Source of the DNA: a bacterium
Lineage (GTDB): Bacteria; Spirochaetota; Leptospiria; Leptospirales; Leptonemataceae
Length of the DNA stretch: 64,000 nucleotides
Reading direction: 5' to 3'
Assembly (NCBI GenBank): GCA_024742665.1
Contig: JANSYA010000001.1
Span: 696,425-760,424, forward strand
Part shown: positions 43,210 through 51,707 of the stretch, piece after piece
Position numbering within the stretch: the stretch's first letter is position 1
Layout of the letters: every line of letters starts with the position of its first letter
Notes under the pieces: model-generated
The model's database searches: none
Seen by the model: only the letters and a program-made list of their open reading frames with translations
What the model was told of the DNA's origin: nothing
Position numbers and translations under genes: made by a program

Positions 43210-43626
43210 TCAGCCGCGGCGCAGGGCGGAGAGTTCTTTCGCGACTTCGTCGATTTCGTCTTCGACGTTGCCGATGCGCTGGATCACGAGTTTCAGCAGC
43301 GAATACAAAAAGATCGGATTCGTGCGCGAAATTTTCATGAACACGGTTTCATCGAGGAAGCCGAGTTTCGCCTGTTTGGATGTGACCTGGACGGTCGCGC
43401 TGCGATCGCTCTTGTTCAGGATCGCCATTTCGCCGAAGAAGGCGCCTTCGCGCAAACGGGTCAGCTCGTGAGGTTCGCCTTCAATGTTGCGAATGACGGC
43501 GAGTTCGCCTTCGGCCACGAAGTACATGCGCCCGTCGGAGGGATCGTCCTGCCGGAAGATACAGTCGCCTTCGCGTCTAATTTCAACCGCCAGGTTGTTA
43601 ACATATTCGAATACGTTCAGTGACAT
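43210..43626 (-). CDS. Cyclic-nucleotide-binding domain protein (single domain)
   Basis: The 138-residue protein is a lone cNMP-binding fold: RREGDCIFRQDDPSDGRMYFVAEGELAVI, then LREGAFFGEMAILNKSDRSATVQVTSKQAKLGFL, followed by a helix but no HTH. It is homologous to the neighbour at 43630 and lies 4 nt from it, 31 nt before the symporter start. It may bind cAMP/cGMP or an anionic ligand; the Arg of the phosphate-binding cassette is present in SDRSATV. Confidence 0.84.
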   Translation of the reverse strand: MSLNVFEYVNNLAVEIRREGDCIFRQDDPSDGRMYFVAEGELAVIRNIEGEPHELTRLREGAFFGEMAILNKSDRSATVQVTSKQAKLGFLDETVFMKISRTNPIFLYSLLKLVIQRIGNVEDEIDEVAKELSALRRG

Positions 43627-43629
43627 CGC

Positions 43630-44061
43630 TTAGAAAATTCCTCGCTGGCGTTTCTCGTTTTGCAAATCTTCGCGAATGCGCTGCAGTTTGTCTTCGGCGG
43701 CGAGCAGGCGGGAAATCGCGTACCGCAGCAGATTGAACAGGAACTGCGGACTGCCCCCGGCCAGTTTTAAAAGAATCGATTTATTCATCACGGCCAGGCG
43801 CGCTTCCGGAGACACGATGCGAGCGGTGGCCAGACGCGAACGATGGTGCACCAGCGCCATCTCGCCGAAAAATTCGCCGGGTTTCAGCCGGTTGATCTCT
43901 TCTTCGCCGCCGTCGCGTTTTTTGTACACGCCGATTTCGCCGGAGAAGATGAAATACATCGTATCGTCGGGAGGATCCCCTTCTTGAAAGATCGTGTGGC
44001 CCTGGGGGAAGAGCTGGGAACCGACTTTTTGCACGTATTCCAGAATCTTATTGGAAGACAT
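43630..44061 (-). CDS. Cyclic-nucleotide-binding domain protein (single domain), tandem paralogue
   Basis: From ATG 44061 (MSSNKILEYV) the 143-residue product has GHTIFQEGDPPDDTMYFIFSGEIGVY and LKPGEFFGEMALVHHRSRLATARIVSPEARLAVMNKS. It is clearly a paralogue of the 43210 gene, and like it lacks a DNA-binding domain. The frame is open upstream to 44688, but that part is out of character and antisense to the MDR gene. It is the first gene of a probable operon with the paralogue and the symporter. Confidence 0.84.
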   Translation of the reverse strand: MSSNKILEYVQKVGSQLFPQGHTIFQEGDPPDDTMYFIFSGEIGVYKKRDGGEEEINRLKPGEFFGEMALVHHRSRLATARIVSPEARLAVMNKSILLKLAGGSPQFLFNLLRYAISRLLAAEDKLQRIREDLQNEKRQRGIF

Positions 44062-44211
44062 TGGCGTACTCTGACAAACGGCCCGTCTTACGTCTCCTAA
44101 AAAAAGGCGGAGCGCGCCGAAGCCGTCCGTCGGCTGTTTGCGGGCCGGTTCGCCGATCGCATTCGGGCTCCAGATACGACATAAGATATTGCTTGCCTCC
44201 GGAGCGGGTGT

Positions 44212-45300
44212 GTGCGCCGCTTCGGTATGGCGTCCCGGCGGATTTGGAAAATTTCGAAGGCCGGTTCCATCGACCGACTCCGGCTGGTCGAGGGGGACGA
44301 ACTGCCCGCCCCGGGTCCCGGGGAAGCGCGGGTCGCCGTGCGATCGGTCGGCCTGAATTTTGCGGACCTCTTCGCTTTGCAGGGTCTGTACTCGGCGACT
44401 CCCCGGGGAGAGTTCACGCCCGGGCTGGAGTTTTCGGGCGTCATTGAAGAGCTGCATGAGCTGCATCCCGAAGCGAAGTCTGAACTGCGGCCCGGCGACC
44501 GGGTGATGGGCGCGATTCGCTTCGGCGCCTATGCCGATCGTCTGAATGCGGACACGCGTTATTTGCGCAAGATTCCCGCGGGCTGGGATTTCGCCGAGGG
44601 CGCCGCGCTGCCGGCCCAGGGGCTGACCGCCTATTATGCCCTGCGGGAGCTCGGAAATCTGAGGCCCGGCCAGCTGGTTTTGATTCACTCGGTGGCGGGC
44701 GGCGTCGGCTTGCTGGCCCTGGAGATGGTGCGCAAGATGGGCGGTCTGGCGATCGGCACGATCGGATCGCCGGCGAAGATTCCGTTTTTACGCGAAAGCG
44801 CAGGTCTGGATCCGGCGGCGATTATCGTACGCGATCCGCGCCGTTTCGCCGCGCAGCTGGACGGAGCGCTGCAGGTGTTGGATCGTTCGGGATTCGACCT
44901 GGTGCTCGACGCGGTCGCCGGCGAATATTTTCAACCGGCCTTCGATCGCCTGGACGCGGCCGGTCGCCTGATTCTTTTCGGATCGGCGACGATGATGACG
45001 CACGCGAGCCGGCCGAATTATTTTACGCTCGCCTGGCGTTATCTGCGCCGCCCGCGCCTGGATCCGATCGAAATGATTTCGGAAAATAAGAGCTGCATGG
45101 CCTTTAACTTAATCTGGCTGTGGGATAAGATCGAAGCGATGACCAGGCTGTACGACGAAATGCTGGAGCTGGATCTCGCGCCGCCCCACGTCGGCCGGCG
45201 CTTCGCATTCACTGACGCTCATTCCGCCCTGCGATTTTTTCAAAGCGGTCAGAGCGTCGGCAAAGTCGTACTGGAGATTCCGGAGTCGGCCCAATCATGA
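44212..45300 (+). CDS. Zinc-independent MDR family oxidoreductase (quinone reductase/VAT-1-like)
   Basis: The 362-residue protein is a medium-chain dehydrogenase/reductase: VRSVGLNFADLFALQGLYS, LEFSGVIEELHEL, GDRVMGAIRFGAYAD, LPAQGLTAYYAL and the NADPH motif HSVAGGVGLLALEMVRK. I see no Cys/His set for a catalytic zinc, so the quinone-oxidoreductase/VAT-1 branch is likely. GTG 44212 has GGAG 7 nt upstream. The ATGA overlap with recG (45297-45300) couples the two genes, though their roles are unrelated. Confidence 0.85.
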   Translation: MRRFGMASRRIWKISKAGSIDRLRLVEGDELPAPGPGEARVAVRSVGLNFADLFALQGLYSATPRGEFTPGLEFSGVIEELHELHPEAKSELRPGDRVMGAIRFGAYADRLNADTRYLRKIPAGWDFAEGAALPAQGLTAYYALRELGNLRPGQLVLIHSVAGGVGLLALEMVRKMGGLAIGTIGSPAKIPFLRESAGLDPAAIIVRDPRRFAAQLDGALQVLDRSGFDLVLDAVAGEYFQPAFDRLDAAGRLILFGSATMMTHASRPNYFTLAWRYLRRPRLDPIEMISENKSCMAFNLIWLWDKIEAMTRLYDEMLELDLAPPHVGRRFAFTDAHSALRFFQSGQSVGKVVLEIPESAQS

Positions 45301-47360
45301 AACGCAGCGTTACAGAGCTGCGGGGAGTCGGCGCGGCGAAAGCCCAGGCGCTGCTCGAAAATTGCGCGATCGAGACGATCGGCGATTTGCTCTATTATTT
45401 CCCGCGGCGTTATCTGGATCGTACGGTTACGGAAACGACGCTTTTGAAAACCGGCGAAGAGGTGACGCTCGTCGTTAATGTCGGCAGCGTCTATCTCGCT
45501 CACGGCCGCAAGTCGCGCTTAGTTGCCAACTGCCGGACCTTAAACGGGGAGGCCCTGAGTCTGGTCTGGTTTCGCGGCGTGCAGTACCTGCGGCGTCTCG
45601 TTGAAAAAGACACGACTCTCGTCGTATCGGGGAAGCTCGATTTCTTCAGCGGCATGCAGATGGTGCATCCGGATTTCGAGCTGCTCGATCCCGAGGACGA
45701 GGAAGGCCTGACCCACGTCGGCCGAATCGTGCCGCTCTATCCTTCCGGGGAGGCGCTCAAAAAACACGGTCTCGATAGCCGCGGCTTCCGCCGTCTGATG
45801 GCGCTGGCTCTGGATATTGAAAATCCGGAAGTGCCGCAGCTGGTGCCGGAAGCCCTGCGAAAAAAACACGGGCTGTACGATCGCCTGCGGGCGCTGCGGC
45901 AAATTCACTATCCGGACGACGCCGAGAGTCTGGCCGAAGCCCGCCGCACTCTGAAGTACGAAGAGCTGTATTTATTTAACATATTAATGTATCATAAATC
46001 CCTGGTGCGCGAGCGCATACCGCGCCGGGTCACTCCGCTCCCCTTCGGTTCGTCTCAGGAATTCGAGGGCCTGAAAAGCCAGCTGCCCTTCGAGCTGACG
46101 AAAGATCAAAAACGCACGATCGAAGAGATCGTCACGGAGTGCCGGGGCGAACACAGCGAAGCCTATCTTTTGCAGGGGGACGTGGGTTCCGGCAAGACCG
46201 TCGTCGCCCTTTCGATCGCTCTGCATTATATGGAAGCCGGAGTGCAGGCCGCGATCATCGCTCCGACGGAAGTTCTGGCCCGGCAGCACTACCGGACCGT
46301 GGCCGATTTGCTGGGACTGGAGTACGCGAATCGTCTGGAGCTTTTAACCGGTCAGCGGGGCAAGAAAAAAGACCGCGAACTGAAACTCGAACGCATCGCC
46401 AGCGGGGAAGCCGCTCTGGTGATCGGCACCCACAGTTTGATCGAACCGACGGTCGTCTTTCATCAGCTGGGTCTGGTAATCATCGACGAGCAGCATCGCT
46501 TTGGCGTAGAGCAGCGCGAAACCATTCGCGAAAAAGGAGTCAACCCCGACACGATCGCCATGACCGCCACGCCGATTCCCCGCACTCTATGTTTGAGTGA
46601 ATTCGCGGACTTAAAGCTCGCGACGCTGAAAGAAAAGCCCGCCGGACGTAAGCCGATCAAAACCATGTGGCTGCGCGAAAGCCGTCGGGCGGCCATGTAC
46701 AAATCCGTACACAAACACGTCAGCGCGGGTCGACAGTGCTTCATCGTTTATCCGATGATCGCCGAGTCCGAAAAGGTCGACCTCAAGGCCGCGACCGCGG
46801 CCTTCGAAGAACTGGACGGCGTGGTCTTTCCCGACTTTCGCGTCGAACTACTGCATGGCAAAATGAAGCCGCCGGACAAAGAGCGGGTCATGACCGACTT
46901 TCGCCTGGGTAAAACGCAAATCCTCGTAACGACCAGCGTGATCGAAGTGGGCGTCGACGTGCCCAACGCGACGGTGATGGTCATTGAGCACGCCGAGCGC
47001 TTCGGTATTTCGCAGCTGCACCAGCTGCGGGGCCGGGTTGGTCGCGGCACGGAAGAGAGTTTTTGTGTTTTGATGTCGGAAGCTGAAAATGAGGAGGCCG
47101 TCGAACGGCTTGAGGCTCTGGTGAACAGTGAAGACGGATTTTATCTGGCCGAAGTCGATTTGAAGATTCGCGGACCGGGGCAACTGCTCGGACTCAAGCA
47201 GCACGGTCTGCCCGGCTTTCGCATCGCCGATCTCGTTCACGATCGAAAGTTGACCGAATTGTCGTACGCCGACGCGCGCGAAAATCCGGAGATCGGACCT
47301 GAGGCCCGCGAATTCATTCGCAAACAATTCGAGCAGGGCATCATTATATTTCCGAACTAA
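45297..47360 (+). CDS. recG: ATP-dependent DNA helicase RecG
   Basis: The 687-residue length matches RecG. The N-terminal wedge region (LLYYFPRRYLDRTVTETTLLKTGEEV) with an OB fold precedes the helicase motor: Walker A GDVGSGKT, DEQHRFGVEQR (Walker B), TATPIPRT, VGVDVPNATVMVIEHAERFG, HQLRGRVGRG. RecG remodels stalled replication forks and Holliday junctions. The C-terminal LGLKQHGLPGFRIADL block is the expected RecG signature. Its start overlaps the MDR gene by 4 nt. Confidence 0.95.
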   Translation: MKRSVTELRGVGAAKAQALLENCAIETIGDLLYYFPRRYLDRTVTETTLLKTGEEVTLVVNVGSVYLAHGRKSRLVANCRTLNGEALSLVWFRGVQYLRRLVEKDTTLVVSGKLDFFSGMQMVHPDFELLDPEDEEGLTHVGRIVPLYPSGEALKKHGLDSRGFRRLMALALDIENPEVPQLVPEALRKKHGLYDRLRALRQIHYPDDAESLAEARRTLKYEELYLFNILMYHKSLVRERIPRRVTPLPFGSSQEFEGLKSQLPFELTKDQKRTIEEIVTECRGEHSEAYLLQGDVGSGKTVVALSIALHYMEAGVQAAIIAPTEVLARQHYRTVADLLGLEYANRLELLTGQRGKKKDRELKLERIASGEAALVIGTHSLIEPTVVFHQLGLVIIDEQHRFGVEQRETIREKGVNPDTIAMTATPIPRTLCLSEFADLKLATLKEKPAGRKPIKTMWLRESRRAAMYKSVHKHVSAGRQCFIVYPMIAESEKVDLKAATAAFEELDGVVFPDFRVELLHGKMKPPDKERVMTDFRLGKTQILVTTSVIEVGVDVPNATVMVIEHAERFGISQLHQLRGRVGRGTEESFCVLMSEAENEEAVERLEALVNSEDGFYLAEVDLKIRGPGQLLGLKQHGLPGFRIADLVHDRKLTELSYADARENPEIGPEAREFIRKQFEQGIIIFPN

Positions 47361-47443
47361 GCCGAAGCGCCTCTCGCGCCCCGTCGGGAAAAAGCTCTGG
47401 ACGCTCGCCCGGAGTTTCTGGTATCCGTCTTCCGGGAGTCTGC

Positions 47444-48628
47444 ATGCTCAAAAGAACGCTCAACCTTCTCTCGGAGTTCTCAATCCCGCTGATCGGGGGC
47501 GTGCTCGCGGCCCTGGTGCTCGCTAACACGAACGAACACCTGTACCACCAACTGCTTGATACTCCGCTGCTTGGCGAAAACGTTACGATCTTCGGTCACC
47601 CGATTACCTTTCATTTTTTGATGAACGACATCTTCATGGTGTTTTTCTTCGGAATCGCCGCCGTCGAAATTACTCAGGCGGTAATCCCCGGCGGTTCCCT
47701 GAACCCGATATCCCGGGCGATTAATCCGCTGCTCGGTACGATCGGCGGCGTCGTCGGTCCGGTCGCCGTGTATTTCGGCATGTGCGTGCTGCTTCAGGTC
47801 GACGATATCGTCTATAAGGGCTGGGGTATTCCCACAGCCACCGACATTGCGCTGGCCTGGCTGGTCGCGCGTCTGGTTTTCGGCAGCCATCACCCCGCTG
47901 TTTCTTTTTTGTTGCTGCTGGCGGTCGCCGACGACGCGATCGGATTGGGCATCATCGCGATCTTTTATCCGGATCCCCTGCATCCCGTAGAACCCATCAA
48001 TTTGCTCTTAACGGCGGTTGGCGTCGCGGTGGCCTTCGGCCTTCGAGCAATGCAGGTGAAAAGTTTCTGGCCTTATATCATTTTCGCCGGCACGCTTTCC
48101 TGGTGCGGTTTGATTCTCGCGCATTTGCACCCGGCGCTGGCTTTCGTTTTCGTGGTGCCCTTTATGCCGGCCGGACACGGGGCGCACGCCGAGCTCTTCG
48201 CCGACGAATCGGAGCATACGACCTTAACCGGATTCGAACATACCTTTAAGCTGCCTGTGGATATTGGTCTCTTCGGCTTTGGTCTGGCGAATGCGGGAGT
48301 TTCGCTTTCAGGGATCTCCGAAGTGACCTGGATCGTTCTCGCCTCTCTGGTCGTCGGCAAGATGGTCGGCATTACGGCCTTCAGTAAAGCCGGCGATATG
48401 CTGGGCTTTCATCTGCCGGAAGGCATGGGCTTTCGTTCCCTGCTGGTCGCCAGCACGATCGCGGGTCTCGGCTTGACCGTCGCGCTCTTCGTTTCGCAGC
48501 AGGCTTTCAGCGCGGATACGCATCCGGAAATTCAGGGTGCGGCGAAGATGGGCGCGCTGCTCTCGGCCGGCGTGGCGGGTCTGGCGATCTTCCTCGGCTG
48601 GGCGTGCCGAATCAAAAAGGTGCATTAA
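47444..48628 (+). CDS. nhaA: Na+/H+ antiporter NhaA
   Basis: The 394-residue membrane protein has the NhaA pattern: FSIPLIGGVLAALVLANT, FFFGIAAVEITQAVIPGGSL, WGIPTATDIALAWLVARLVFG and the ion-binding Asp pair in LAVADDAIGLGIIAIFY. It exchanges internal Na+ for external H+ at alkaline pH. Its size and motif spacing are typical. It lies 84 bp after recG on the same strand and 45 bp before the rhodanese gene. Confidence 0.92.
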   Translation: MLKRTLNLLSEFSIPLIGGVLAALVLANTNEHLYHQLLDTPLLGENVTIFGHPITFHFLMNDIFMVFFFGIAAVEITQAVIPGGSLNPISRAINPLLGTIGGVVGPVAVYFGMCVLLQVDDIVYKGWGIPTATDIALAWLVARLVFGSHHPAVSFLLLLAVADDAIGLGIIAIFYPDPLHPVEPINLLLTAVGVAVAFGLRAMQVKSFWPYIIFAGTLSWCGLILAHLHPALAFVFVVPFMPAGHGAHAELFADESEHTTLTGFEHTFKLPVDIGLFGFGLANAGVSLSGISEVTWIVLASLVVGKMVGITAFSKAGDMLGFHLPEGMGFRSLLVASTIAGLGLTVALFVSQQAFSADTHPEIQGAAKMGALLSAGVAGLAIFLGWACRIKKVH

Positions 48629-48673
48629 TCTCTTATATTCTATTACAGGAACTATTGCTCAGGAACTATAGCT

Positions 48674-49003
48674 ATGGAAACAATCGAACCCGCAGACGTT
48701 GAAAAGATGCGAGCTTCCGGCCGCAAACTCTTTCTCGTAGACGTGCGCAATCCCGATGAATATCAGGAAATTCGCGCGAAAGACGCCGTGCTGTATCCGC
48801 TGCCGGAATTCGACGCGGACGCCGTAGGCGAGGCTTTCAAAGCGGGCGACTTCGACGAAGAAAAAATCTACGTCATCTGCCGGAGCGGAGCGCGTTCGGC
48901 GAACGCGGTCGGTCAGCTGGAAAGCGTGGGCGTGAAGGCCGTGAACGTTACCGGCGGAACCCTGGCGTGGAACGCGGCCGGCCTGCCCGTCGAAAACGGC
49001 TGA
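48674..49003 (+). CDS. Rhodanese-domain protein
   Basis: The 109-residue protein is a single rhodanese domain: FLVDVRNPDEYQEI at the start, the active loop VICRSGARSANAV with the sulfur-carrying Cys, and VTGGTLAWNAAGLPVE at the end. It transfers sulfane sulfur or acts as a sulfur carrier. It probably shares a transcript with nhaA. Its 3' end is convergent with the hydrolase gene (29-bp gap). Confidence 0.9.
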   Translation: METIEPADVEKMRASGRKLFLVDVRNPDEYQEIRAKDAVLYPLPEFDADAVGEAFKAGDFDEEKIYVICRSGARSANAVGQLESVGVKAVNVTGGTLAWNAAGLPVENG

Positions 49004-49032
49004 GCCTCCGGGCTTCGCAATCGCTTTTCAAA

Positions 49033-49845
49033 TTAGCTCAGCTCAGGCGCCGCGAGAAATTCGCGGACGATCGCCACGAATTCATCCTGGGCGGAATAGT
49101 GCAGCCAGTGTCCGTGGCCGGCAATCGTGCGGATTTCGCTTTTCGCGAACAGTCTTTCGATTTCGCCGAAGTCTTCGTCGCGAATATAATCCGAATCGCC
49201 GCCGCGAAGAAAGAGCGTCGGGCCCGCAAATTGCCCCTGATTGCCGCCTGCTATGGCGCCGGCGTTTTCCAGACCGCTCGTATGCGTCGCGTTTTTTAGA
49301 GCGGGCACGTTGACTTTCCAGGCGTAGCCTTCGTCTTTGCGTTCCAGGTTCATCTGTAAAAATTGGCGCACCGTACGATCCGAAACGATCGCTTGCATTC
49401 GCGCGTCGATATCCGAACGCGATGAATATTGCGAAACGTCGATGCTCAAAGCTTCGAATTCTTTCGAGTGGTGCGGCGGATACTCGCGCGGCGCGATGTC
49501 CACGACGACGAGGCCGCTCAGAGCTTCCGGATATTCGAGGGCGAAGGCCATCGCGGCCATGCCGCCCATGCTGTGGCCGATGATGATCGGCGGTCGGGAA
49601 AATCTCTGGTCGGCGATCCAATGACTTAAGTCTTCGCGCAGATCTTTCAGGCTATGCCCGTCGGCGTGGGGCGAGTCGCCGTGATTGCGCTGGTCCAGGG
49701 CGTAGACGTCGGTCGAATCCGCCAGCAGCTTCGCAACGCTGGTCCAGTTGCGCGAAGAACCGAAGAGGCCGTGGAGAATTACGATCGGCGGACGCGTTCG
49801 TCCGGCCGGCCCGCTTTCTTTCGTGGAGTTTAGTTCAAGTTTCAT
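49033..49845 (-). CDS. Alpha/beta hydrolase (YbfF-like esterase)
   Basis: From ATG 49845 the 270-residue product has PPIVILHGLFGSSRNW (oxyanion region), ALDQRNHGDSPH, the nucleophile elbow GHSMGG and a C-terminal catalytic His in AGHGHWLHY. The layout is close to YbfF and similar acyl-ester hydrolases. It is the last gene of the metG run on the minus strand. Confidence 0.86.
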   Translation of the reverse strand: MKLELNSTKESGPAGRTRPPIVILHGLFGSSRNWTSVAKLLADSTDVYALDQRNHGDSPHADGHSLKDLREDLSHWIADQRFSRPPIIIGHSMGGMAAMAFALEYPEALSGLVVVDIAPREYPPHHSKEFEALSIDVSQYSSRSDIDARMQAIVSDRTVRQFLQMNLERKDEGYAWKVNVPALKNATHTSGLENAGAIAGGNQGQFAGPTLFLRGGDSDYIRDEDFGEIERLFAKSEIRTIAGHGHWLHYSAQDEFVAIVREFLAAPELS

Positions 49846-49913
49846 AAAATATTCTAATCTTCGCCGGGCTGTCTTTCTAAATGCAAAATACGCCGCCGCC
49901 GATTCTTCGGCAT

Positions 49914-50741
49914 CTATTTTTCGCCGAAGCGCTCGCGAAAGCGGCGGTGCCATCCCAGATCGCCGTAGCGATCCGGGTGATTCGGATCGTCGAGCTCGCG
50001 GGCGCTATAGCCGGAGCGCACATCTGTGATTTGAATCGGCTGTGCGTCGTCGTCCGGCAGGCTATAGTTTACGCGCAGGGTCCGATAGGCCAGCACGCGT
50101 TCGACGCTTTCTTCTCCGGCGGGGCGGCTGATTCGTTTGCGGGTGTGATCGTCGGGATCTTCGCGCAGCTGAATTTTCACGAAGCGCTCCAGATCGACGC
50201 CCGCTTCCCGATCCAGCCAGTCGATTTTTTCCCGGGCGTTTGCAAGAAATTCAATTTCGTGTACGTGCGCCTCGCGATCGAAGTCCGTGGTCCAGCCGGC
50301 CGCGGCGTCGGCGAAGCTGTCGGCATAGGGCAGGTAGGGTTTGATGTCGTAGACCGGAGTGCCGTCCAGTAGATCGAAGTTGCGAATCTTTAGTTCCAGT
50401 CCGGCGATCGAAACGAGTTCGACGCAGCTCAGCCCGAGACCGTTCGGGCGATACGGCGAGCGACTCGCGAAGACGCCGACTTTCGGTGCGCCGGCTCGCG
50501 GCGGTCGCACGATTGGTTTCCAGCCGGCGTTGCGATGAAAACCATAAATCAGCCACAGACGTTCGAAGCGTTCTAAATCGCGCAGCGCCTGCTCGAAATT
50601 CTGACCGGGCCGCAGACGCAGCACTCCGACTTCGTCCTGCTCGGCGACGTTGCCCTGCCTGGGTGCTTCGTAGGGATAGGTCCGCGAACAGGAGAAGACG
50701 CCGATCGCTTCGAGGGACATTTCGAAATTCGCTTCATCCAT
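49914..50741 (-). CDS. trmO: tRNA (N6-threonylcarbamoyladenosine37-N6)-methyltransferase TrmO
   Basis: The 275-residue protein opens with a TsaA-like fold: EAPRQGNVAEQDEVGVLRL, LERFERLWLIYGFHRN, GVFASRSPYRPNGLGLSCVELV and LLDGTPVYDIKPYLPYAD, the TrmO hallmark. The C-terminal 100 residues hold a second domain as in longer members. TrmO methylates t6A at position 37 of some tRNAs using SAM. It sits 6 nt after the TrmH-type gene in an operon with metG, a translation-themed set. Confidence 0.88.
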   Translation of the reverse strand: MDEANFEMSLEAIGVFSCSRTYPYEAPRQGNVAEQDEVGVLRLRPGQNFEQALRDLERFERLWLIYGFHRNAGWKPIVRPPRAGAPKVGVFASRSPYRPNGLGLSCVELVSIAGLELKIRNFDLLDGTPVYDIKPYLPYADSFADAAAGWTTDFDREAHVHEIEFLANAREKIDWLDREAGVDLERFVKIQLREDPDDHTRKRISRPAGEESVERVLAYRTLRVNYSLPDDDAQPIQITDVRSGYSARELDDPNHPDRYGDLGWHRRFRERFGEK

Positions 50742-50747
50742 CTTCGC

Positions 50748-51632
50748 TCAGGTCCGGGGCCCGCTCGCCGCCGAAGTTTCCCGGGCGCGCGCTGCGGCGA
50801 TTGCGAAAGAACTCGCGAGATTCAGCGAAGCCTTGCGGCCATACATTGGAATCGTTACGATCGCGTCGGCGTCGGCCAGAATCGCCGCCGGCACGCCGAG
50901 CTCTTCGTTGCCGACGACGATGATACCGCTGCCCGGCCACTGGTATTCGCTATAGCTGATCGTCTGCTTGCGGCGGGCCTGCGGGGGGAGCGGCACCTCC
51001 GGACTTTCCAGCACGATCAAGGCCGCCGGTTCCGACTCCGGCCGCGCGAAATCGGGCGTCGCCGTATGCCGCACGCATTCGATCCATTCTTCGCAGCCCA
51101 TCGCCGCGGAGCGCACCGAGCGATGATCGGGGCCCGGGGTGAAGCCGCTCAGATACACTCGTCGAAAGCCCAGGCATTCGGCCGTGCGAATGACCGCGCC
51201 CGCGTTGAATCCCGAGCGAATATCGTGCAGCCATACGGAGTAGTCGATCGTCGATCGCGGCGCGTTCGGATTGTCGGCCGCCGCTTCCCCTGAGACTTCC
51301 TGCGAACGACGATCGAAGCATTGCAAAACTGCAGCCTCCGGCCCGAGACCCGCCGCCCGGCGCCAGAAGAGATAGGCCGCGTAAATTTCCCGCGCCGTGG
51401 AAGCCGCATCTAAGACCGGGGCGGAATCAAAAGGCGAAGCGGAGCCGTCAGGGTTCTGCGCGTCTGTATCCTTTGTTTCGCATGCGAAGTCGCGCAGGCG
51501 CCGCGCTTCGTTCAGATGTTGCGCCGATCGATTGGCGTCGCTTTCGCGCGCGCAGTCGGCGAGTAAATCGGCGATTTTTTTGGCCTGGCTGGCGGCTTGC
51601 AGCGCACGAAACTTTTTTTCCGCAAAGGCCAT
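50748..51632 (-). CDS. TrmH/SpoU-family RNA 2'-O-methyltransferase
   Basis: The 294-residue protein has a helical N-terminal part and a SPOUT C-terminal domain: VWLHDIRSGFNAGAVIRTAECLGF (motif 1), VVGNEELGVPAAILADADAIVTIPMYGRKASLNLASSFAIAAARA (motifs 2 and 3, knot). It methylates a ribose in tRNA or rRNA; the exact site cannot be told. It lies 75 bp after metG and 6 nt before trmO. Confidence 0.85.
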   Translation of the reverse strand: MAFAEKKFRALQAASQAKKIADLLADCARESDANRSAQHLNEARRLRDFACETKDTDAQNPDGSASPFDSAPVLDAASTAREIYAAYLFWRRAAGLGPEAAVLQCFDRRSQEVSGEAAADNPNAPRSTIDYSVWLHDIRSGFNAGAVIRTAECLGFRRVYLSGFTPGPDHRSVRSAAMGCEEWIECVRHTATPDFARPESEPAALIVLESPEVPLPPQARRKQTISYSEYQWPGSGIIVVGNEELGVPAAILADADAIVTIPMYGRKASLNLASSFAIAAARARETSAASGPRT

Positions 51633-51707
51633 ATCAATTCAGACTGCTGCGCCGCATGCCATGTCCTGACTGAGGCGACGCAAGCGATGCGCGTGGCATA
51701 CGCGCGA

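Noticed and set aside
44062-44688. N-terminal extension of the 43630 cNMP gene
   Set aside because: The extra 209 codons are antisense to the MDR gene and Arg/Pro-rich. ATG 44061 starts a typical single-domain cNMP protein.
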